Below are positions 1 to 5,119 of a stretch of DNA of 5,318 nucleotides, one piece after another. Position numbers and translations under genes: made by a program. How positions within the stretch are numbered: position 1 is the first letter of the stretch; each line of letters opens with the position of its first letter. The notes beneath the pieces were generated by a model. That model ran no database searches. It was not told where the DNA came from and saw only the letters and a list, made by a program, of their open reading frames with translations. Source of the DNA: an uncultured Chlamydiaceae bacterium (GTDB lineage Bacteria > Chlamydiota > Chlamydiia > Chlamydiales > Parachlamydiaceae); NCBI GenBank assembly GCA_945957185.1, contig CAMFKA010000151.1, positions 1-5,318 of the forward strand, in the 5' to 3' direction.

Positions 1-16
1 CAAAATACCTATCCGA

Positions 17-29
17 GGCCTGCAAGGCC
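17..29. repeat. Small GC-rich palindrome in the non-coding left flank
   Basis: GGCCT (17-21) and AGGCC (25-29) form a perfect 5-bp inverted repeat around the 3-nt loop GCA. It sits at the window edge, outside any gene. It shares the GGCC/AGGCC core with the larger repeat pair at 62-157 but has no GTAG tetranucleotide beside it, so it may be a degenerate relative or simply chance. No function can be assigned. Confidence 0.35.
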
Positions 30-61
30 GGCATAAAAAATGGGTAATGATAAGGATATGG

Positions 62-157
62 GGGTAGCCAGGCCGTCCCCGGCCTGGGTATCTCAGTGAA
101 TTTACACATATGCGAGGCTTAAAATTCAATACCAGGCCGGGGACGGCCTGGCTACCC
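62..157. repeat. REP/BIME-like pair: two inverted copies of a GTAG-flanked palindrome
   Basis: Arm 1 (62-87) and arm 2 (132-157) are perfect 26-nt reverse complements separated by a 44-nt AT-rich spacer. The match resumes with TAT beyond the inner ends if one extra G in arm 1 (position 88) is skipped. Each arm is also a hairpin by itself: CCAGGCC (68-74), 6-nt loop, GGCCTGG (81-87) in arm 1, and CCAGGCC (132-138), loop, GGCCTGG (145-151) in arm 2. GTAG lies directly at the outer base of each hairpin (64-67 on the plus strand; 152-155 on the minus strand). A GTAG-type tetranucleotide 5' of a short GC-rich palindrome, with units paired in opposite orientation, is the hallmark of REP elements mobilised by RAYT transposases in other bacteria. 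The structure is seen directly; membership of a REP family is inferred, as no other copies or transposase lie in the window. Confidence 0.7.
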
Positions 158-182
158 TCACATCTGGTGTAGACTTCAATAA

Positions 183-198
183 TCGAACATTGATTCGA
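183..198 (-). terminator. Weak AT-rich hairpin downstream of the Nudix gene (possible terminator)
   Basis: TCGAA (183-187) and TTCGA (194-198) form a 5-bp stem with a 6-nt loop. Read on the minus strand, the direction of the operon, the stem is followed by TTATTG, a short and interrupted U tract. It lies 64 nt past the Nudix stop codon. The stem is short and AT-rich, so intrinsic termination here would be weak at best; it is listed because it is the best T-followed hairpin downstream of the operon within the window. Confidence 0.2.
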
Positions 199-204
199 AA
201 AATT

Positions 205-240
205 TGGGCAAGGGCAGGGGCAAGGGCACGGGCAGGGGTG
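205..240 (+). repeat. G-rich hexamer tandem repeat (NGGGCA)n with G-quadruplex pattern
   Basis: Five consecutive NGGGCA units (starting T, A, G, A, C at 205, 211, 217, 223 and 229) are followed by a degenerate sixth, GGGGTG. The plus strand therefore carries six runs of three or four G (206-208, 212-214, 217-220, 224-226, 230-232, 235-238) separated by only 2-3 nt, which satisfies the usual G-quadruplex pattern. Operon transcripts read this region as C-rich RNA (21 C and 6 G in 35 nt of 206-240), the composition expected of a Rho-loading site. It begins 22 nt past the Nudix stop. The repeat is certain; any role in termination is inference. Confidence 0.75.
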
Positions 241-262
241 AAGTTACTACCCATCATCTGGG

Positions 263-679
263 TTAAACTGTTTTGTGGCGCGCCTGACGACAGATTGATT
301 TAGCTTGATCGTAAGTGATCTTCTCTTCCGCTTTATCAAATGGCAGCCAACAGTACGCTTCGATCTCTTCTGGTTGCAGAGTGATCTCCCCCTCTTCCAC
401 TTCCGCAACAAAATAGACGACAGTTTTGTCAATCCACTTTCCATGAGCGCGAAAACGATAATTTTCTGTAAGAGGGTCCTTGCATAATGGACGTTTGACG
501 CTTAATCCCGTCTCTTCACGCAGCTCTCGTAAGGCTGTATGGTAAGGCTCTTCCCCTTCATCGGCGTGCCCTTTGGGGAATCCCCAAAATGCACTATTTT
601 TATGTTTGATGAGTAGAGCGTTCCACTCCCCTTCGATTTTTTTCAAAGGGACGATTCCAAAGGAGTAGTCTTTTTTCAT
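263..679 (-). CDS. Nudix hydrolase, probable asymmetric Ap4A hydrolase
   Basis: 138 aa, a typical single-domain Nudix length. The complete Nudix box GX5EX7REUXEEXGU is present at residues 37-59: G37, E43, R51-E52-L53, E55-E56, G58-L59, the glutamates being the metal ligands. The preceding stretch FWGFPKGH (31-38) and the N-terminal FGIVPLKK strand resemble bacterial and animal Ap4A hydrolases (NUDT2-like), which split diadenosine tetraphosphate into ATP and AMP in the cytosol. The syntenic C. trachomatis protein CT771 is, as I recall, described as such an enzyme. The ATG overlaps the fabF stop as ATGA (676-679), so translation is probably coupled to fabF; no strong ribosome binding site precedes it. 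It is the last gene of the cluster. MutT-type 8-oxo-dGTPase or RppH-like activity cannot be excluded from sequence alone. The Nudix call is certain; the substrate is likely. Confidence 0.93.
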   Translation of the reverse strand: MKKDYSFGIVPLKKIEGEWNALLIKHKNSAFWGFPKGHADEGEEPYHTALRELREETGLSVKRPLCKDPLTENYRFRAHGKWIDKTVVYFVAEVEEGEITLQPEEIEAYCWLPFDKAEEKITYDQAKSICRQARHKTV

Positions 680-1920
680 GGAGTGTATCGACCTAACACT
701 ACGGTAGCGTTGTGCCCACCAAATCCAAAAGAATTTGAGATAGCGATATCGATTTTTGCATTCGTTGCTACGCTAGGGCATTGGAATGCCAAATCAGCTT
801 CAGGGTTTTCAAGATTGAGGGTACCGTGGATTTTTTGTCTACGCAGCGCTTGCACTGTAACGATTGCTTCGACACCTCCCGCCGCACCTAAACAGTGACC
901 GAGCATCGATTTTGTTCCGTTCATCAAGATCTTTTCAGGGTGAGCAAACACTTTTTTCAAAGCGTTGACTTCTGCCATATCTCCCGCGGGTGTAGAAGTC
1001 GCATGCGCGTTGATATAATTCACTCGTCCCGCATCAATACCTGCATCTTGGAGAGCATTTTTAACGCAAATGGCAACGCCTTCTCCATCGGGACGCGGCT
1101 CGGTAATATGGTGAGCATCGCACGACAACCCTCCACCTAAATATTCGGCGTAGATCGTAGCTCCACGTTTTAAAGCGTGTTCTAGAGACTCCAAAATCAA
1201 AACGCCGGCGCCTTCTCCCATGACAAAGCCATCTCTCTGTGTATCCCAGGGGCGGGAGGCTTTTTGGGGAGCGTCATTCCTAGTCGAAAGGGCCTTGCAA
1301 GCGCAAAATCCTGCGAGACCGATGGGGTTGACGGCAGCTTCGACGCCGCCACAAATCATTAAATCGGCCTCACCGTTGCGGATATGCTGTGCGGCTGCGA
1401 TGATAGAGTTATTTCCTGTCGCACAAGCTGTGGAGATGGAGTAATTGGGACCCATAAATCCTGTTTCCATCGCTAGTAGACCGCTAGCCATATTGGTGAT
1501 GATATAAGGAATAAAAAACGGGGAAACGCGACGGTGACCTTTTTCGATCAACTGTTTGACGTTATCGAGAAAGAATTGCATGCCACCCATTCCGGAGCCC
1601 ACAACAATACCACAACGTGTTTTATCTAAGGAATCGAGGTTATTAGGGTCTAAACCGGCGTGCTCCAGCGCTTTTTTACCACCGACGACAGCGAATTTAA
1701 GAAAGGGGTCAACGCGGCGGGATAGCTTTTTGTCCAGGTATTCATCGCACTCGAAATCGGGAACTGCTGCTGCAAATTGTGTGGCGTAGTCGTCAACGGC
1801 AAAAGTGTCGATAGTGCGTACAGAGCTTTCTCCATTAAGTAAGCGGTCATAAAAATTTTCGACATCATTCCCAAGGCTTGAGACGATCCCCATTCCTGTT
1901 ACAACAATTCTTCTTTTCAT
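676..1920 (-). CDS. fabF: 3-oxoacyl-[acyl-carrier-protein] synthase II (KAS II)
   Basis: 414 aa, full family length. FabF condenses malonyl-ACP with acyl-ACP to elongate fatty acids in the cytosolic type II pathway. The thiolase-fold catalytic triad is complete: Cys166 in STACATGN (163-170), His306 in NAHATST (304-310), and His342 in KSMLGHCLGAAGG (337-349, with the conserved Lys337). The glycine-rich C-terminal loop NSFGFGGHNA (396-405) carries the Phe400 gatekeeper position. The N-terminus RRIVVTGMGIVSSLG begins at the position usual for the family, so the ATG at 1918-1920 is accepted. An AAGGA overlapping the rsfS stop codon is the only ribosome-binding candidate and sits rather far (13 nt) from the ATG. 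The gene starts 16 nt after rsfS and ends overlapping the Nudix start by 4 nt. FabB is unlikely given the overall FabF-like length and motifs. No truncation or lost catalytic residue is seen. Confidence 0.97.
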   Translation of the reverse strand: MKRRIVVTGMGIVSSLGNDVENFYDRLLNGESSVRTIDTFAVDDYATQFAAAVPDFECDEYLDKKLSRRVDPFLKFAVVGGKKALEHAGLDPNNLDSLDKTRCGIVVGSGMGGMQFFLDNVKQLIEKGHRRVSPFFIPYIITNMASGLLAMETGFMGPNYSISTACATGNNSIIAAAQHIRNGEADLMICGGVEAAVNPIGLAGFCACKALSTRNDAPQKASRPWDTQRDGFVMGEGAGVLILESLEHALKRGATIYAEYLGGGLSCDAHHITEPRPDGEGVAICVKNALQDAGIDAGRVNYINAHATSTPAGDMAEVNALKKVFAHPEKILMNGTKSMLGHCLGAAGGVEAIVTVQALRRQKIHGTLNLENPEADLAFQCPSVATNAKIDIAISNSFGFGGHNATVVLGRYTP

Positions 1921-1936
1921 TTTTGGTTATCAATCC

Positions 1937-2302
1937 TTATTTAGGTAAGGCCACATTAATATTTACGTCTACGATTTTACCTTTTCTCCACAACTCTTCC
2001 AACGCGTAGTGTTCGCGGGTTTCGGGAATCATTAGATGAACGACGACATCGGCGAAATCGAGGACAATCCAGTCCGGCGAGGAGGCGTCCATGTTGAAAA
2101 GGTGTTGGCCTTTATCAGCCATGACATCAATCAGTTCTTTTGCAAGGGCTTTTGTGTGTCTTTCGACATTTCCCTCGGCGATGACATAAGCATCTGCCAT
2201 AGAGGAAAAATCACTCACATCCAATACGAGAATGTTGAAGCCCTTTTTATCGTATAAAGTTTGAGCAATCAGCTCTAACATTTGCAAACTTTTTTTATTC
2301 AT
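1937..2302 (-). CDS. rsfS: Ribosomal silencing factor RsfS (YbeB/Iojap family)
   Basis: 121 aa from the chosen ATG at 2300-2302. RsfS binds ribosomal protein uL14 on the large subunit and blocks subunit joining when nutrients are short. Family motifs are present: LDVSDFSSMADAYVIAEG (27-44), followed by NVERHTKALA (45-54), then DWIVLDFADVVVHL (77-90) and REHYALEELW (96-105). An upstream in-frame ATG at 2330-2332 would add ten residues (start MPINYTYLRN), but those do not resemble the family, would push the overlap with nadD to 38 nt and have no ribosome binding site. The inner start gives an 8-nt overlap with nadD (ATGAATAA holds the rsfS start and the nadD stop), fitting translational coupling. 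nadD-rsfS adjacency is widespread in bacteria. Length agrees with other family members (about 105-130 aa). Confidence 0.93.
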   Translation of the reverse strand: MNKKSLQMLELIAQTLYDKKGFNILVLDVSDFSSMADAYVIAEGNVERHTKALAKELIDVMADKGQHLFNMDASSPDWIVLDFADVVVHLMIPETREHYALEELWRKGKIVDVNINVALPK

Positions 2303-2864
2303 ATTTCGAAGGTAAGTATAGTTGATGGGCATGAATGTAGTCTACCACATTTTTTGGCATCAAATGACAGCAATACAGTCGTTTTTCAAGCCGTTCACGC
2401 AGTTCTGTGGAACTCACTTCCAAAACACGATACCCCTTTTCGGAAGCTTCCTTTGAACTGCGTGGTCCTGACAGAATCGTCGCCAGGCGACGAATTTCAT
2501 CGGGGTCTTTCCAATGAGGAAATTCTTGAAAAGTATCTCCCCCTAAAATTAGAAAAATGTGTTGATAATGTTCGGAGAGTTTTTTAAGGGTGTCGACAGT
2601 ATAGGAAGGTCCATCCCGTTCAAGCTCCCAGGGAAGTATCTCAAATTGAGGAAGGCCTTCTAGTGCAAGCTTCAACATCTCGAGGCGATGATGCGCCGGT
2701 GTTGTAAAAGCTTTTTTGAATGGGTTTTGCCCGGCAGGACAAAACAAAATTTTATCTAGCTTTTCCCGTTCAAATATTTCGATTGCTAAGTTGATATGCC
2801 CAAAATGGATGGGATCGAAAGAACCGCCAAATAACCCGACTTTTAAATCGCTTTTTTTCACCAC
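2295..2864 (-). CDS. nadD: Nicotinate-mononucleotide adenylyltransferase
   Basis: 189 aa, slightly short for the family (about 190-215). NadD joins nicotinate mononucleotide and ATP to give deamido-NAD plus pyrophosphate in the cytosol. The nucleotidyltransferase signature GGSFDPIHFGH is at 13-23 with the HxGH motif (20-23). Also visible are FCPAGQNPFK (41-50), the substrate loop RDGPSYTVDTL (83-93), LILGGDTFQEFPHW (105-118) and the C-terminal SSTELRERL (151-159), equivalent to the ISSTxIR ATP-binding motif. The start codon is GTG (2862-2864), followed at once by a second GTG; no ATG lies upstream of the catalytic motif. AAAGGA, overlapping the glnA stop codon, is 8 nt before the first GTG, which supports that choice. 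It follows glnA by 12 nt and overlaps rsfS by 8 nt. The short C-terminal half lacks a few residues of the variable region, but all catalytic motifs are intact. Panthetheine-phosphate adenylyltransferase (CoaD) is ruled out by the NadD-specific motifs. Confidence 0.95.
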   Translation of the reverse strand: MVKKSDLKVGLFGGSFDPIHFGHINLAIEIFEREKLDKILFCPAGQNPFKKAFTTPAHHRLEMLKLALEGLPQFEILPWELERDGPSYTVDTLKKLSEHYQHIFLILGGDTFQEFPHWKDPDEIRRLATILSGPRSSKEASEKGYRVLEVSSTELRERLEKRLYCCHLMPKNVVDYIHAHQLYLPSKYE

Positions 2865-2880
2865 GCGGTCGGTCCTTTAG
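2865..2880 (-). promoter_or_regulatory. Ribosome binding site deciding the nadD GTG start
   Basis: On the minus strand AAAGGA begins within the glnA stop codon TAA and ends 8 nt before the first of two consecutive GTG codons. Spacing to the second GTG would be 11 nt, so the first is favoured. The site overlaps the end of glnA, which suggests that ribosomes finishing glnA re-initiate at nadD. Confidence 0.55.
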
Positions 2881-5039
2881 GTAATAAAGAGAAGTTCGCG
2901 GTATTTCGGAAGAGGCCACTTTTCGTCATTGGTCAACTTCTCCAAAGAGTCCACCACTTCTCTTGCTTTTTCCTGAAGTTCTCCCCCTTTCGACGATAGC
3001 GTTTTCGCTTTCTTATCTAAAGGCAGTTTTTTGATATCTTGCAGGAATTGCACCATCTCTTTTTGAGTTGTTATCGCATCGTCGATGAGCTCAGAAAGAG
3101 TTTTTAGTTCCTCTGTTTGAACTTTTGACAACTTGCCAGTAACTTGCTTCAGATGGTGAAGTGCCTGTGCGCGGGTTGATTGCTCTTGAATAGCTACGGG
3201 AATGATCTGCGTTTGTAGGATGTCGAGTGCGCAGCGGAATTCGATCAAGACTCTTTCAGAATAACCCTCTAGAGTAATTTCGTAACGACTTTCGAGTTCG
3301 GCTTTGGTGAGGACCCCCTCGTAAACTTTAACAGTAGAAGGTTTTTTCCACTCTCCAAACGAATCAACCGATTTAGGCATCATTGGCAGCTTTCTTTTTG
3401 CAGCCTCTTTTTCCCACTCTTTGCTGTAGTTGTCTCCGTTGAACCGGATGGGTTTTGAAGAGATAAGAGATTTCTGTACTACACTCAATGCGGCAGGAAG
3501 AAGCTTTTCCCCTTTTTTCAAACGCGCTTCGATCTGGTCTAGCAGTTCATTGAGAGACTCTGCTGTAATACAGTTCAAGACTGTGATCGCTGTCGCAGGG
3601 TTTGCTGACGAACCGACGGCACGAAATTCGAACTTATTGCCTGTGAAGGCAAAGGGAGAGGTGCGATTGCGGTCTGTGCTATCTTTCGGAAGAGGAGGAA
3701 GAATCCTTAAGCCAAGATCGTGCGTCCCTTTGTGCTTTTGCAATTTAGGTGTTTTCCCCTTTTCGATTTCATTGAGGAACTCTTCTAACTCTTCGCCAAG
3801 GTAGATGGAAATGATTGCAGGGGGAGCTTCATGGCCGCCAAGGCGGTGATCGTTGGATGCTGTCGCTATGGAGGCTCTAAGCAAGCCTGAGTGGCGATGG
3901 ATCGCTTGTAATATCGCTGTCAAAAGGACCAGGAAGTGGAGATCCCCTTCGGTGACATCGGAAGGGCTGAGTAGATTTTTGCCGCCATCCGTCGAGAGCG
4001 ACCAATTGCAATGTTTACCCGATCCGTTAATAGGGGCGAATGGCTTTTCGTGTAGGAGGCAAACCAGACCGTGCTCCAACGCCGTTTTTGTCATCAAATC
4101 CATCAGAAGAATATTGTGGTCGACAGCGATAGAGGAGCGTTCGAACGTTGGCGCTACCTCAAATTGGGAGGGAGCGACTTCGTTATGGCGAGTCTTGACC
4201 GGTATTCCTACTTCGAAGGCTGCTTCCTCGAAGTCACGCATGTAATCCAGTACTCGGTCTTTAAGGCTTCCAAGGTAGTGGTCTTGAAGTTCTTGCCCTT
4301 TGGATGAGCTGGAACCGTAAAGAGTGCGCCCCGTTTGAATGATATCGGGTCTAAGGTTGCACAACAACTGGTTAAGTAGAAAATATTCCTGCTCGCAACC
4401 AAGGGTAGAATACACTTGTTTAGCATTAATGCCTGTGAGTTTAAGCAGGCGCATGCAAGCATCGTTGATTTTTTTATCGGAGCGAAGAAGCGGAATTTTT
4501 GCATCGAGAACATCGCCTGTCCAAGAGTAGTAGACAGTAGGAATGCAGAGGGTGTTTCCGTCGTTGCGCTTCCAAATGAACATGGGCGACGAAGGATCCC
4601 ATCCTGTATAGCCGCGAGCTTCGTAAGTGCTGCGGAGTCCTCCGGAAGGGAACGACGAGGCGTCAGGTTCACCCATCAGCAGTTCTTTACCGGTAAATCG
4701 CTCGATAGGGACTCCGGTAGGGCCAGGCTCGATAAAGGCGTCGTGCTTTTCCGCGCTAACGCCAGTCAGGGGATGAAACCAATGAGTATAATGGGTAGCT
4801 CCTTTGGCGATCGCCCAATCTTTGACAGCAACTGCGATAGCGTCGGCGTATTCCGGTTTAATTTTTCCCAATCCATCAATTGCTTCGGAAAGGTTTTCGA
4901 AGACATCACCGGGGAGAATCTGTTCGATCACTTTTTTAGAGAACACCAATGATCCAAAGATCTCGGTAGGGTTTGCTGTGACGCTAACCGTTTCCCGCTC
5001 TTTTGTAGACTCCAAAATCGCCAAAAATCGTGGATTCAT
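2877..5039 (-). CDS. glnN: Glutamine synthetase type III (GlnN family)
   Basis: 720 aa, the usual size of GSIII (about 700-730) and far longer than GSI or GSII (about 350-470). It makes glutamine from glutamate, ammonia and ATP in the cytosol, as a large oligomer in characterised members. Visible GSIII blocks in order: THWFHPLTG (85-93); CEQEYFLL (215-222) with metal-binding glutamates; RHNEVAPSQFEVAP (284-297); NGSGKHCNWS (338-347), the glutamate/ATP loop; ASNDHRLGGHEAPPAI (394-409), the diagnostic GSIII block; and DRNRTSPFAFTGNKFEFR (456-473). The C-terminal ending WPLPKYRELLF is also typical. The helical C-terminal part (about 575-705) is rich in Lys, Glu and Leu, as in the GSIII-specific extension. 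The ATG at 5037-5039 has a strong GGAGG 7 nt upstream. It is the first gene of the cluster, with 12 nt to nadD. All catalytic motifs are intact. The name glnA is often used for the same family. Confidence 0.97.
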   Translation of the reverse strand: MNPRFLAILESTKERETVSVTANPTEIFGSLVFSKKVIEQILPGDVFENLSEAIDGLGKIKPEYADAIAVAVKDWAIAKGATHYTHWFHPLTGVSAEKHDAFIEPGPTGVPIERFTGKELLMGEPDASSFPSGGLRSTYEARGYTGWDPSSPMFIWKRNDGNTLCIPTVYYSWTGDVLDAKIPLLRSDKKINDACMRLLKLTGINAKQVYSTLGCEQEYFLLNQLLCNLRPDIIQTGRTLYGSSSSKGQELQDHYLGSLKDRVLDYMRDFEEAAFEVGIPVKTRHNEVAPSQFEVAPTFERSSIAVDHNILLMDLMTKTALEHGLVCLLHEKPFAPINGSGKHCNWSLSTDGGKNLLSPSDVTEGDLHFLVLLTAILQAIHRHSGLLRASIATASNDHRLGGHEAPPAIISIYLGEELEEFLNEIEKGKTPKLQKHKGTHDLGLRILPPLPKDSTDRNRTSPFAFTGNKFEFRAVGSSANPATAITVLNCITAESLNELLDQIEARLKKGEKLLPAALSVVQKSLISSKPIRFNGDNYSKEWEKEAAKRKLPMMPKSVDSFGEWKKPSTVKVYEGVLTKAELESRYEITLEGYSERVLIEFRCALDILQTQIIPVAIQEQSTRAQALHHLKQVTGKLSKVQTEELKTLSELIDDAITTQKEMVQFLQDIKKLPLDKKAKTLSSKGGELQEKAREVVDSLEKLTNDEKWPLPKYRELLFIT

Positions 5040-5045
5040 CCCATG

Positions 5046-5051
5046 ACCTCC
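5046..5051 (-). promoter_or_regulatory. Strong ribosome binding site for glutamine synthetase
   Basis: Minus-strand GGAGGT, with GGAGG ending 7 nt before the ATG at 5037-5039. It is the best Shine-Dalgarno match in the window; the downstream genes rely on weaker or stop-overlapping sites. This agrees with this gene being the first cistron. An ATG that overlaps the spacer (ATGGGATGA) is in another frame and stops immediately. Confidence 0.75.
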
Positions 5052-5085
5052 AAAAATTTATGAATCACTTTCGGTATAGTAGGCC

Positions 5086-5106
5086 GGAAGGCGAAAATCG
5101 CCTTCC
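5086..5106 (-). terminator. Perfect 9-bp hairpin between the acidic-tail gene and glutamine synthetase
   Basis: GGAAGGCGA (5086-5094) pairs perfectly with TCGCCTTCC (5098-5106) around a 3-nt loop. It begins 13 nt past the stop of the acidic-tail gene, so a terminator is the natural reading. However, the minus-strand sequence after the stem (GGCCTACTATACC) is not T-rich; the T tract (TTTCT) follows the stem only on the plus strand. It could instead be a Rho-independent terminator of low efficiency, an mRNA 3'-end stabiliser, or structure in the glnN leader, which it would enter 46 nt before the start codon. The hairpin is certain and its role is not. A -10-like TATACC/TACTAT lies at 5073-5081 but has no convincing -35 partner. 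Confidence 0.45.
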
Positions 5107-5119
5107 TTTCTATGCCGAT

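Noticed and set aside
62..157. Terminal inverted repeats of an insertion sequence
   Set aside because: The 44-nt spacer cannot encode a transposase, no target-site duplication is visible, and each arm is itself a palindrome, which fits a REP-type element better.
205..240. CRISPR-like array
   Set aside because: The units are contiguous hexamers with no spacers of CRISPR length and no cas gene nearby; it is a simple tandem repeat.
249..263. Short inverted repeat ACCCA / TGGGT directly after the Nudix stop codon as a terminator
   Set aside because: Only 5 bp with a 5-nt loop, and followed on the minus strand by AGTAACTT, not a T run; too weak to call.
2290..2296. A7 tract at the start of rsfS as a programmed -1 frameshift site
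   Set aside because: The codon phase (AAA AAA AGT) does not match the X XXY YYZ pattern, there is no obvious downstream stimulatory structure, and the zero frame encodes the full RsfS family protein.
4208..4672. A 154-residue minus-strand frame overlapping glutamine synthetase in another frame
   Set aside because: The glnN frame across this region carries conserved GSIII blocks; the alternative has no family resemblance.
4416..4952. A 178-residue open frame on the plus strand, antisense to glutamine synthetase
   Set aside because: It lies wholly within a gene with intact family motifs, has no recognisable domain or ribosome binding site, and its composition is that of a shadow frame. The other plus-strand frames across 305-5046 were rejected for the same reason.
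5073..5081. TATACC/TACTAT as a -10 promoter box for the glutamine synthetase operon
   Set aside because: No -35-like hexamer at 16-18 nt spacing; that position falls in the hairpin stem. A promoter may exist here but cannot be supported.
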